Source: Homarus americanus (Eukaryota; Arthropoda; Malacostraca; Decapoda; Nephropidae). Taken from it: DNA of 64,000 bases. Positions within the stretch are counted from its first letter, which is position 1; every line of letters begins with the position of its first letter. A program made the position numbers and the translations under genes. Location of the stretch: NCBI RefSeq assembly GCF_018991925.1, contig NW_024756463.1:152501-216500 (forward strand). Reading direction: 5' to 3'. This document shows, one piece after another, positions 11,269 to 21,787 of this stretch. The notes beneath the pieces were generated by a model. It saw nothing but the letters and a program-made list of their open reading frames with translations. It ran no database searches and had not been told where the DNA came from.

Positions 11269-11799
11269 CAGTCAGTTCTGCTATAATGCTATAGTTGTGT
11301 TCTTGTAAAACATCGTGTTATAGAAATTCGTGCAATAGAAATAACAGGGCTTATGGAGAAAGTAGGCTTAGGTGCAGGTTACTCGAAATAGAAAAAAATT
11401 TAGTAGTTAGCCTAACACAAAGGATAGCACAGTCTAAATAAATGTTACATTCATATCTAATAATGAAATCATACAATAAATGTAACACTTTACCTTGAAG
11501 AAATATGAATATAACTTGATGGGGGAGAAGGGTGATTTTGAGGTTGATAACATTGAGCTTCTCTTCAAGTGTTATAGCCTTTTTTTTACGATCATCACCG
11601 GGAATGCGATCACCAGAACGCTTCTTGGAGATATTCTTCTTTACTATATTCACAGTTAATACCACAAAATTGGAGAAATAGTAAGCAAAAATCGCCTTAC
11701 AGCAAACAAACGTTCTTGTTTTACAAATATCGTTCTATTCATAAATTGCGTTACAGCCAATTCGCGTTGTCAAAACACACGTTATAGTAGAACTCACTG
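11269..11799 (-). mobile_element. Internally deleted Tigger-like element
   Basis: Ends CAGTCAGTTCTGCTATAAT and TATAGTAGAACTCACTG are inverted and flanked by TA on both sides. Its first ~280 bp are the reverse complement of the 3' part of the larger element at 35716-37118, including the CATCACCCTTCTCCCCCATC region. Near the other end the minus strand still encodes KKRSGDRIPGDDRKKKAITL and then EEKLNVI, the N-terminal CENP-B-type helix region. The rest of the transposase is deleted. Confidence 0.85.
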
Positions 11800-11910
11800 T
11801 ACTCAAATGTTTAGTGGGGGTTTTATTGCTGTTCTAACTGAATTAACCCTAAATGACACTGATATTAAAGTTGGAAATATTATATGAGAATAGAGTGGGA
11901 GAGCACTGTA

Positions 11911-14541
11911 CAGTGGCCCCTCGGTTAACGAACTCAATCCGTTCCAGAAGGTCGTTCGTTAACCGAAACGTTCGTTAACCGAAACCATTGTTTCAATGGG
12001 TTTTTGGGTAATTGGTTCCAGCTCACCGAAAATTTCCTAACTTCAACAAAAATGGCGGAAAAATTTACTTACTTTGAGGTGTGTATGTAGAAGGCTCCTG
12101 GATGATGGTGATGATGTGCATTTGAAGTGGGAGGTGCAGGAGGAGAAGGGAGAAGAGAAGGAAGTGGAGGTGGAGGAGAAGCATTTTACTGCTTCTTGGA
12201 AGGTGAGTCACCTTCCATGAAAATGTCAGGAACCTCTGGACTGACAGATTCTCCACCATGAACATCCTCTCTCCTTCTTGAAGTGGAAGGCTGAGGGCTA
12301 GCATCTTGTTCCCTCTGCCTTTTACTGAAGAAAGTGTCAATTGTGGTCTGTGGGGCATCTGTCCTCCTCACCATTAACTTATGTTTAAAGAAGGAGACCA
12401 CTGAGTCCTCAACATGACACAAAGCTAGTTCAGTTTTTTCCACTTCTGGGTGCTTTGAAGCCAGTTCCCTGAACTTCTCCCAGTGGTAAATCACATCTTT
12501 CAACTGTGTAGCTGACATATGGTCATCACTTTCAATTTCCTCCTCACCACTGTCAGCCTCTACCCGTAACATCTCATCCAGTTCCTTCAAGTCATTAGGA
12601 GTAAGTTCCTCCTCATGAGACATCACAAGCTCTTCCACATCCTTCTCCTCCACTTCAAGACCCAATGACTGACCAATGGACACAATCTCCTGGTCCAACT
12701 CTGTGTCATCCTCAAATCCCTCAAAATCATGGACTACTGATGGCCACAGTGCTTTCCATGAAGAATTGAGGGTTCTATTGGAGACTTCTTGCCATGATGA
12801 CACAATCAATTTTACAGCCTCCAGGACGTTGAATTGTGTCTTCCAGAACTGTTTCAGTGTTAGTTCAGGATCAATGGAAGTTGCCTGATGACACCTCCTA
12901 AACATTTTCTTCATGTACAACTTCTTGAAGTTGCTGATCACATTCTGGTCCATTGGCTGTATGAGTGATGTAGTGTTTGGAGGCAAAAACAACACTTTCA
13001 CAAAGTCAAATTTATACTCCAAATTTCTGGCAAGGTCAGGGTCATGACCAGGAGCATTATCCATGAGGAGAAGAGCCTTTACAGGAAGTTTATTGGTGGT
13101 TAGGTAGCTCTTGACAGAGGGGCAAAACACATCAATAGCCCATTCATTAAAGAACTGTCTTGTCACCCATGCCTTACGGTTGGACTTCCAATAAACTCCA
13201 AGCATTGTTCTTACCACTTTCTGTTGCTTGAACACCCTGGGGTTTTCAGAGTGGTAGACAAGCATAGGCTTCAGTCGGAAATCCCCTGAAGCATTGGCAC
13301 CAAGCAATAGAGTGAGACGGTCTTTCATGGGTTTATGCCCAGGTAAAGAGGCTTCATCCTTGGTGATGAATGTTCTTTTGGGCATCTTTTTCCAGAACAG
13401 CCCAGTTTCGTCAACATTGAAAACTTGCTGTGGAAGATAATTTTCTTCTTCCATCAGTTTTTTAAATTCAATTAAAAACTTTGCTGCCCCTTCTTTATCA
13501 GCACTAGCAGCTTCACCATGCCTAACAACACTTAAAATGTCACTTCTTTTCTTAAATTTTTCGAACCAGCCTTTGCTAGCCCGAAAATCTTCAAATTCTG
13601 TTCCTGAAGAACTAGGTTGATCTGTCTTTAAATGTTCATAAATCTCCCTGGCTCTTTCACAAATGAAATCACCAGAAACTGAATCACCTTTCATCTGTTT
13701 TTCCCTAATCCAGATGATAAGTAACCTCTCAGTTTCTACGATTAGGGATCTACTTTTAAACACTCTTGTAGATTTGTCTCTCACGTTCACTTCCTTAAAT
13801 TTGTCTTTTTGTGCAAGAATTGTCGACACAGTTGATGCCGACATGCCATATTCTTTGCATAGCGCATTTGATTTAATACCTTGTTCGTGTTTTTTTATTA
13901 TTTCCTGCTTCATTTGGATTGAAATCACTTTTCTTGATCTCTTAGGCCCCATGCTGGATTCAAACAATGGCAACACGTATTTTTCAAAGTTAAACTAGCT
14001 GTAAATAAAGAATATTTTCTTTAAAATAACACTGCACTGCACTATATATTGTCAATATGTAAAATAATTTTCAAAATGACCAATAATTTGCTTGGAAACA
14101 CAGAAAAAAAGCGTTTAGTTGAAGAGAGTCTCAAGCAAGATGTTACCTCCAGTGAAAACAGAGAGAGACTGACGCCTGTTTGCTGTGTTAAGAGGCTGGA
14201 TGCCGCGCATTAAACTAGTCACTTTACCTTCAATTATGTTCAATAATTGTTAAAATGACTAAAAAAGTTAATATTAAACTTTTAAAATAATTGAATAGTA
14301 TAAACTTCTTGATATTTACAAAAATAGTAAGGAATTTAAGCCCTAGAACCGATTAATGTATTGGCGGACTGATACTAAAGCTGGTTGCCCGGTCAGTGCA
14401 AGCGAAAACATGTTGAGGTCGGTTCGTAAGAAGTTCGTTAAGCGAAATTTTTTCGTTAAACCGAATTGAAGATCCTTATGGAAGGCAGTTCGTTAATCGA
14501 AATTACGTTAACCGAGGTGTTCGTTAAACGAGGGGTCACTG
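11911..14541 (-). mobile_element. Complete Tigger-like DNA transposon
   Basis: TA duplications at 11909-11910 and 14542-14543 flank terminal repeats CAGTGGCCCCTCGGTTAACG (left) and CGTTTAACGAGGGGTCACTG (right). Each sub-terminal region holds several copies of a GTTAACGA-type word (11921-11990 and 14425-14530). The interior carries one uninterrupted transposase gene on the minus strand. Non-autonomous relatives occur at 34811, 37279, 41046, 46470, 60804 and 62351, and a second full-length but ruptured copy at 52012-60453. Confidence 0.93.
12186..13952 (-). CDS. Tigger/pogo-type transposase, uninterrupted
   Basis: A 588-residue protein starting MGPKRSRK; an upstream in-frame ATG at 13976 would add eight residues, but the MGPKR start fits this family better. 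Residues ~1-55 form a Psq/CENP-B-type helix-turn-helix (SNALCKEYGMSASTVSTIL), ~65-140 a CENP-B second HTH (SKGWFEKFKKRS), and ~175-380 the DDE_1 catalytic domain. Acidic residues are visible at D181 (FNVDETGLFWKK), D298 (LLLMDNAPGH) and D335 (IQPMDQNV). The C-terminus is acidic and then ends with a TTIDTFFSKRQ motif. It would cut and paste its element at TA dinucleotides in the nucleus. No frameshift or stop, so it may be functional. The sister copy at 52609-60178 confirms the reading. Confidence 0.93.
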   Translation of the reverse strand: MGPKRSRKVISIQMKQEIIKKHEQGIKSNALCKEYGMSASTVSTILAQKDKFKEVNVRDKSTRVFKSRSLIVETERLLIIWIREKQMKGDSVSGDFICERAREIYEHLKTDQPSSSGTEFEDFRASKGWFEKFKKRSDILSVVRHGEAASADKEGAAKFLIEFKKLMEEENYLPQQVFNVDETGLFWKKMPKRTFITKDEASLPGHKPMKDRLTLLLGANASGDFRLKPMLVYHSENPRVFKQQKVVRTMLGVYWKSNRKAWVTRQFFNEWAIDVFCPSVKSYLTTNKLPVKALLLMDNAPGHDPDLARNLEYKFDFVKVLFLPPNTTSLIQPMDQNVISNFKKLYMKKMFRRCHQATSIDPELTLKQFWKTQFNVLEAVKLIVSSWQEVSNRTLNSSWKALWPSVVHDFEGFEDDTELDQEIVSIGQSLGLEVEEKDVEELVMSHEEELTPNDLKELDEMLRVEADSGEEEIESDDHMSATQLKDVIYHWEKFRELASKHPEVEKTELALCHVEDSVVSFFKHKLMVRRTDAPQTTIDTFFSKRQREQDASPQPSTSRRREDVHGGESVSPEVPDIFMEGDSPSKKQ

Positions 14542-14543
14542 TA

Positions 14544-15385
14544 CTGTACTGCACTGCCAAACACTGATATGACAATGCCAGTTCATGAAATGATTGACTG
14601 GCAATAATAGGAAATGGCAATGGTGGTGGAGCCAGAGTATCTTACTTTCTTATATCTGGTACCAATGAAAACAACTTTGTTGAAACATTTTTGTGTAATT
14701 TTAAGTTTTTTGTGGACAGGGTAGGTTCAGACCAAACGGGTCAGTTGTAAACAAACTGAGCAGACATGTTCTGACTAGGCAGAATTTTTGGAGGCATATT
14801 TATGGTAAATAATTAATTCATGTACAAAGCACATAGAGACATCATTTTAGTGTCATATGATCAGTTTTAAGTGTTTTACCCCACAACTTCCCTCATAACT
14901 TTTATATGAATCCTCATCAATTTGCACAAACTTTCTTGTGCCCCCTCCCCCAGATCAGTATCTTAATTTGCCAAAACAGGCTTTAATCATATACTGTACA
15001 GTAATAACTAGAAGCCATTCTTCAGAGGAAAACTTGTTTCTTACCTCTCGGATATCCAAAAAAGGTTAAAGGAATTGCAACTTTCCCGCTTGTGTTTTTG
15101 CCGAGTGTAAATACAGCCAGCCACACACGGATGCCGTGTATATGGTTAAACTGTTGACATGTTTCCCAGCGACCTTTCCAAATTAACTGTTAACACAGTA
15201 ACACCCTAACTAACTGACCTGACCTACCCTGAAAAATGAACTTCCTTCCTAGGATACGTATGTTAGATATGTAAGGTTTGATTTTTTAGTTTAATAATGA
15301 TAAATTGTGGGTTGCTAGTTGCTGGCAAACATCTGTGGGTATGACGAGATGCAGTACAGGTATGAAAACTTTCCAGGACAAAATA
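14544..15385. other. Non-coding, nothing recognised
   Basis: AT-rich spacer between a Tigger element and a MITE. It could contain the 5' end of the RPL35 gene (exon 1 is expected upstream of 17525), but no ATG directly followed by a splice donor stood out. Confidence 0.4.
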
Positions 15386-15710
15386 CAGTGGGGTATGCTA
15401 TAACGAATCTAATTGGTTCTAGAACCTTGTTCGTTATAGGATTAATCCGTTCCAGGCCCCCAAATACAACCACTTAACACTGAAAAATATAATATAAAAT
15501 TGAAAAATTGTAGAAAAGTGCATAAATATGCATCTAAACTCCTGAAATAAAGAATATCATTAATACTTGTAATAAAAAACAATAAATTAGTAAAAAAAAA
15601 ATGTTTGTTGTAGGAGTTTCGTTTGTTATAGCATTCTCAATTTTATAGGTAAAACCGTTTGTTATAGGAATATTCGTAGTAGAATCCGTTCGTTATAGCA
15701 TACCCCACTG
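15386..15710. mobile_element. MITE with CAGTGGGGTATGC ends, copy 1
   Basis: 325 bp. Terminal repeats CAGTGGGGTATGCTATAACG and CGTTATAGCATACCCCACTG are perfectly inverted and flanked by TA. A closely similar copy sits at 40287-40608. The interior is A-rich with no ORF. Confidence 0.93.
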
Positions 15711-15826
15711 TATTCAAACGAATATGAAAATTGATGTAAATCCGAATTTGTTGGTGTATTATTGATTTTAAAAAACTATTTAATCATCTATACAAAAGTA
15801 TTCAAAAGTAGCTGCCATTATGTATA

Positions 15827-15843
15827 TACTGTACAGTACAGTA
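15827..15843. repeat. Short run of TA/CAG/CTG pentamers
   Basis: Three overlapping TACTGTA/TACAGTA words in a row. Many such words occur in the window; see the findings. Confidence 0.9.
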
Positions 15844-16076
15844 TATGGAAAGAAACAAGTTTTCTTCTAAAGAATTTTCTCTTGGTTACTCCTAATAGGG
15901 CTCTGTTGTAAACTATCGCAGTACAGTATACCTCCTTTATCTTTATGGTAAAAAGGTATATTTTGGAGCTGCCTAATTAATATTGATTTTCTCAAATATT
16001 TAATGTAATGCATAGTGTAAATATGGTTGTTTATTTTTTATTGTATTTTTTATTTTTTTGGGGGGGGGGGGATTGG

Positions 16077-17148
16077 CAGTGGTGGGCACAGCTAAACGAA
16101 AAGTTAGCTTCGCTAACCACTAATCTGCTAACTAAAAAGTTAACTTCGCTAAACAGCTAAAAAATTAGCAGAAGCTAACGCTAACCGCTAACTTTTATAT
16201 GAATTTAGTTTCGGTTTTTTGGGGGGAGGGGGGCTCTAAAACCCTTAAAAACAGACCTAGAGAGCTGAAATTTTCAATGTTGTCTTGGAGCTTAGACATA
16301 GAGTTTTCCAAAAAGGTATAGCATGCCAAGATCAGATGGTGATCAAAGTGTACACAAATAATTAAACGAACAAATGAAATGAAACATTAGTTTACATTCA
16401 AGTTTCAACATAAACATTATAATCTTTATTTACTGTACGAAAAGACAAAGTATTAAACGAATCCAAAACTATAGTACTGTACTGTATAGCATAGGTAGCA
16501 TATAGCATCATGCCAAGATCAGATAATTATCAACTTATCAAGGTACACTGTACACCATTTTACAAATAATTAATTTGCATTCTCATACAACCTATCGGCC
16601 TTATTCATTATTCATGTAAATATGCAATACCAACCACATATACATTATACCAGTGCATTTTTATATAACTTATTTTTGGTCTTAGTTATTATACCAGTGC
16701 ATTTTTTTGAACTTATTGTTGGTGTTAGTCATGTAAATAAACAGAAAACTCTAAACTTTAATGAAAAGTAAGTTTTTAGAAAATTTTATTTGGCGCACAC
16801 TTTGGATAACATCCTGGTTATGAACTTATGCAGTACTTAGCACAATGCTGCTCAGCTGCTGCAGCGAGGCATCGACAAATCATATCTTGTCACGTTTACA
16901 CGTACTAACACGCAGTCAGCCAAGCGTGCCTGACTTGCTGTTGGAGACACGCGTCGCGGCGCCACACACTTACAACAGACAGGAACAAACGTGTACAAAT
17001 TTTGTTAGCGGGCTTAAAGTTAGCGGAACTAAATTTAGCGGAAGCTAATTGGTCCGCTAATGGTTTTCAAAGTTAGCGAAAACGCTTATCCGCAAACGAG
17101 AAAGTTAGCTTCGCTAATTAGCGGTTAGCGGATCTGTGCCCATCACTG
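16077..17148. mobile_element. hAT-type non-autonomous element with 8-bp TSD
   Basis: The element starts CAGTGGTGGGCACAGC and ends GTGCCCATCACTG. Perfect 8-bp duplications GGGATTGG lie at 16069-16076 and 17149-17156. Sub-terminal blocks repeat GTTAGCTTCGCTAA and GCTAACCGCTAA many times on both sides. No transposase ORF is present in its 1072 bp. The 8-bp duplication and CAGTG(A/G)TGGGCA ends are diagnostic of the hAT superfamily. It probably sits in the first intron of RPL35. Confidence 0.93.
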
Positions 17149-17524
17149 GGGATTGGCATTTTGACCGTGCACTAATTTGGTTAAATCTAGAAATATACAT
17201 GGAATTTGTTAGGTATCACCCAGAAACAAACCACGGAGTTAGCTTTTGTTAATTTGCAGGAGACGTACGTGCTGCTTTTACACTATAGTACAGTACTGTG
17301 TTCCTTATCTTCCACCAGATCAGTATTCTATCTAGTAAAAAGATCAGTATTCTATCTAGTAAAATTGTTTTAAGTTGAAATTCACTTTTGTTTGTCATGT
17401 AACCATGTCACAATACAGTTCATATCAAATTGGAAGAGTGCTACTTTTTATATCAATACAGGTGTGCATATGTCGAGGATGTAATTTGTAATTCAGTAGC
17501 TAATCAATGCATATTTTATTTCAG

Positions 17525-17661
17525 GGGAAGCTTAAGTGTAGTGACCTACGTAGCAAGAAGAAGGAGGAGCTCTTGAAGCAGCTGGAGGAGCTCAAACAAG
17601 AGCTCTCCGGTCTGCGTGTGGCAAAGGTCACAGGTGGAGCTGCCTCTAAACTGTCCAAAAT
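17525..17661 (+). CDS. RPL35: RPL35 exon (residues ~2-47)
   Basis: Preceded by TATTTTATTTCAG and followed by GTAAGA. It begins at a codon boundary (GGG AAG) and ends after two bases of an Ile codon. It encodes the N-terminal helices with the family signature [16 protein letters not shown]. Confidence 0.95.
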
Positions 17662-20600
17662 GTAAGAGCGATAATGGTAATACTTTAGTTGTTTGCTTCA
17701 GGTGTACTAATGGTGTAAGTACAAATTCATTCTTAGGTCACATTTTTGTTCCATTATGGAAAAATTTTTTTATGTAGAAGTAAGGATAAATATTTTGATG
17801 CTGTAGCCAGAGACAGGAGTTTTTACCAGTGTTTGCTGCAGTACAGATGTATCCTCCTTTCCATGTACTGTATCTTATCAGTACAGTCCATTACTGTATA
17901 GCATGCCCAGACAATTTGCGGACCTCGATTATTTGCGGATGACACCCTGGACAGGGAGCCATTCATTCTATGAGACAGTAATCTCTCTTACCTGTTTTGT
18001 ATGTGTGTAGACACACACATACAAAAAATAATAATGAGAAAATCCTCTCACAAATGATCAGAAACAAGACAACAAAATGTATTAAAACTGTGATAGTTTA
18101 CCCTCAAGTCAACTCCTTGCTTTGTTATTAAAGAGCACGGAGTTGACCGAGGGTAGACTCACATTTTTAATGCATTTTGTTGTCTTGTTTCTGATCATTT
18201 GTGAGAGGATTTTCCCACTTTATTTGTACGTGTAAAAGAAATAATTGTCGTAAGTGAATATACTGTACATTTCTTTGCACACAAGTAAATATTCCTCCCC
18301 CCCCCCCTGCGAATTTTAAGGGTGTGCTGTATATCATTTTTTTTTCAAAGGTAATGTTTAATTCAAAATTTTATTGTTTAATACTATTGTTGGATTTTAT
18401 AGATTTCATTTTCAGCCTGCTGTTTTATATAAAACCCAAGATAAAATGTTCAATATAAATTTGCCAATCAGATGATTGTGGCTAATACACAAGTGGAAAA
18501 TTACATTCATAACCATTTGTAACCATATGATAGAGTATTGTTGTGTGTGTTTGTAAACTGTAGATATTTGAGGCTGAAAATTATTGCATGAGTAATGATA
18601 CAATTGGTGAAAGTATTATCTTTTAGTGGATAAATCATTCTAGTTTAATCTTGGTGGTGAGGCAAGTTTGTGCCTTATAATATATTTGACAGCAGTTTTG
18701 TTTACAGGGAAACTATTGATAAATTATTAATTTAACATGATGAGAATATACTTTCCAGAAATCCTATGATGGCTATGATCGATAGGACTGAAATAAGTAA
18801 TTGTGTAGCTTAGGTGTATGTAATATTGTACTTGTCGTAAAGTGCTTTTATTATTTCAGCCGTGTTGTACGCAAATCAATTGCCCGTGTAATGATTGTCA
18901 TCAACCAGAAGACAAAAGAGAACTTAAGGAAATTTTATAAGGTAAGCTCTTTCTGTAACTTAGTACAGTACACAGTACTGTATTAATAAGTATAACATGT
19001 CTTGAGTTTTATTACTAGTGTGTGCCAGTGCAAAAAAAAAGTTTATGAAGGGGAGGAGAAAATAGATGTTCTGTAGTACAAAAAATTAGGCAGAACAAAG
19101 AACACATAAGGTCATTTACTGTATTTTTTTTCTCCCTTGCCAAATAGTAATGATTTTGATCGTGAGAATGCACTCCTAAAGGGGACCCATGCTGATGAGA
19201 TATTGCTACTTATGGCTGTACAGCATGTAAATAAATCTAACTTGCTGATACGTTTTATCTCGAAATGCAACAGTTTGACATAAGATCTTGAGTACTGTGG
19301 TCCAGATTTCTTCGTTTATTAAACATTAATTGGGAAGTACTTCACAAAACCAATCTTCTGTTAAATTTTATTTTCCTCCAAGTTAGCAGCAGTAATTAGT
19401 TATTTCTTGTTTGTGTTTTAAATTCATGTACCTCCAAAGTATAAAAACCCTAAAAATAAAGTTAATTAACCTTGTTCTGTACTTGCCAGCTTTGAGTACA
19501 GTAAGGTCTGGATATATCGCGAGATAGGGTCCAAGGATGTTCGCTATATACTAAATCGGCATATATATATAATTACATGTAATCAATGAGGAAAATAGGG
19601 TCAGGTTCTGGAGGCCAATAAAAGTGACTAAACTTGACATAAAATGGCTCGGTCTAAAGTTAGCAGAATATAAATTGCATTGCTGGAATCCTTGCAAGAC
19701 AACGAATAATTGGAATATATACATTGTATATTTTGCACAAGAGATAACAATTTTAGGCCTTTGTACTAAAATGTACTAATTAGTTCTAAAAATTTTGTCT
19801 ATTGCAAACTATAGCATGTTTATCTTCAAATTAATCACTATCTTACAAGAATTCCAGCAATGTTAATTATGTTCTCTTAAGTCAATTCATTGACATTTTA
19901 TAAGAGAAAACATAAAGCTTCGGCCCAGCTGTCATAATAAATCTACTCCCCTCCGACTTCTAGTAAGAATGACTGTGGTTTCTAGGCTTAAAGTTTTGAT
20001 CTTATAAAATGTCAGACTAAAGTTAGCAGAATATAAATGGCATTGCTGGAATCCATGCAAGACAGCAAATAATTTGAATATAGACATATATATTGCACAA
20101 GAGAACAAAAAATTTCAACTCATATTTTTGGGGCTTTTTAGGAGTGTTTCTGACTTTATAGGGTTTTTGGCTTTATGTGAGGTCCCAGGAGCATAACTCC
20201 ATGTAAGTTTTGAGTCTACTATAAATAAATTTATTGCTATACAATATATTGGAAAATTTTGATAATTTTGGTGGTAGTGATAAATTTGAAACATTTCCTG
20301 CCCAATTTCCCTCGCGAAATAAAAATAAATATCGCTATACTGTATAGGAAAATTTTGATAATTTTGGTAGCCGCGATATAAAAAAAATCTATATAAAGTT
20401 ACTATATATCCCGACCCTACTGTATTCTGGATTGCATAGTATGATGCAGAGGTTGTGGTAAGGGTGGAGTTATCTAAGCATGGCCCAAAACACAATATGG
20501 TAAATATTGAGATCTAGGTGATACTTATTTTACTTGTAGCACCTAAATTTTGCATTCACATAAAGTATGGAATATATTTTCAGTTAAAGTATGGTGGAGC

Positions 20601-21730
20601 AAAATTTTGGGGGGGTCATTATTAGTATTTTAACTTCACAAATTCAAAATTGCTGTTAGAAATGACCATGGAAGATTACTGTCCTTGGCAGGTGTTGCAG
20701 GCTTTTGACATATGGGCTGTCATTTCACAAGTGCAGTTTTCAGTTGAAAGATTGCTGTGTAGAAGCAGTTTACATTCTTCAATGCAGTAATTTGTTAAGC
20801 AGTAGTTATTCGATCAATCCATTAGAGTACCGTCCTCATATCTGAGGGTTGGCGACCAGTCTTCCACTCTAAACGTTATTGAGTAATATTTAATACATGT
20901 GTATTGTGAAAACATTCACTGTTTTTCCCAAAATATTTAAGAGCATAAAAACTTGTTTAAGTTTGCATACAAGAGCCATTAAACTATTGTATGTATGAAG
21001 GATGATACTAGCCAAGGTAATGCAACATTCTTGGGTTATGATTTTTTCTTCCAAAAATGGTTTAATGCCGGTTTCAGAGTTTTCTATATTCTGTACTGGT
21101 GTCAACAACTCACTGGGTGCTGTTTGTGTATGCATATTTAGTTTTTATTATTATTATACCTGCCCCTTCACAAATAAGGAACACTTCAGTAACTTGAGAG
21201 AATATAAAAAAGGTTGTAATTACAATATGATCACAAGTTTATGAAAGTTTTAGCATAGATAGAATATTGTGCTTTTCAATCTGAAACATGTACATATTTA
21301 GGGAAAGCATAGTATTGATTATGATGATCCTGAGGCCCACCAACTAAAGAGTTTGGTAGTGTATAGTGGTGTTGCCCTGCAAGTACAGTATAACAAAACA
21401 AAATTCTGCTTAAAGGCCAAGACACTAGTATGAACCAAGGAATCAAATATGATGAAACATTAAAAATGCTGCTGAATAAACCGTGTTGGTTTGGATCGAT
21501 AGGACTGAATTCAATTAACGTGTAGTTTGTGCTGTTTGTATTTATTATGTTGCTAACTCCTTTAATTGATTTTTTTTAAGAATAAGAAATACAAGCCTTT
21601 GGATCTCCGCCCAAAGAAGACTCGTGCCATCAGACGTGCACTAAGCAAGAGGGAGCTTCAAATTCTTACTCCTAAGGATTCTAAGAGGAGGTGGAATTTC
21701 CCTATGAGGAAGTATGCTGTTAAGGCTTAA
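17525..21730 (+). CDS. RPL35: 60S ribosomal protein L35 (uL29), three coding exons
   Basis: Exons 17525-17661, 18860-18941 and 21581-21730 join in phase to give 122 codons and a stop: [16 protein letters not shown], then [60 protein letters not shown] and a C-terminal MRKYAVKA. This is the uL29 family of the large ribosomal subunit, sited near the peptide exit tunnel. Animal L35 is about 123 residues, so only the initiator Met is missing. It is expected alone at the end of an upstream exon, a common arrangement in ribosomal protein genes, but that exon was not located. Introns contain a hairpin MITE and a TIR element. Confidence 0.95.
17904..18330. mobile_element. Hairpin MITE in RPL35 intron
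   Basis: Left and right halves form a long inverted repeat: AATCCTCTCACAAATGATCA (from about 18040) pairs with TGATCATTTGTGAGAGGATT (about 18195-18214), and AGTCAACTCC pairs with GGAGTTGACC, leaving a loop of ~20 bases near 18120. Arms are about 85 bp. It is related to the compound MITE at 9785-11029, sharing GTGGTCCTC/GGACCTCGATTATTTGC and GACACCCTGG blocks. The terminal repeats are degraded. Confidence 0.8.
18860..18941 (+). CDS. RPL35: RPL35 exon (residues ~47-74)
   Basis: Acceptor TTATTATTTCAG and donor GTAAGC. The first base completes the split Ile codon. Encodes [20 protein letters not shown] and ENLRKFYK blocks that are nearly invariant in animal L35. Confidence 0.95.
19499..20422. 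mobile_element. TIR element with CAGTA-GGTC-GGATATA ends, copy 1
   Basis: Begins CAGTAAGGTCTGGATATATC and ends ATATCCCGACCCTACTG, inverted and TA-flanked. It contains internal direct repeats (ACAGAATATAAAT..GCATTGCTGGAATCC at ~19664 and ~20026). No transposase. It lies in the last RPL35 intron. A relative is at 25883-26721. Confidence 0.85.
21581..21730 (+). CDS. RPL35: RPL35 terminal exon
   Basis: Acceptor TTTTTTTTAAG. Encodes [19 protein letters not shown] through the final MRKYAVKA and a TAA stop at 21728-21730. Confidence 0.95.
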   Translation, partial: NKKYKPLDLRPKKTRAIRRALSKRELQILTPKDSKRRWNFPMRKYAVKA

Positions 21731-21787
21731 ATAAAATATGACAATAGTATAACCTATTTTTTATATGCTCCTGATAAATGTAATAAA
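21730..21787 (+). terminator. RPL35 polyadenylation signals
   Basis: AATAAA overlaps the stop codon (21730-21735) and a second AATAAA lies at 21782-21787. Very short 3' UTRs are normal for ribosomal protein mRNAs; which signal is used cannot be told. Confidence 0.6.

Noticed and set aside
16845..17048. 67-codon frame
   Set aside because: Lies inside the hAT element; its C-terminal residues come from the iterated sub-terminal repeats.
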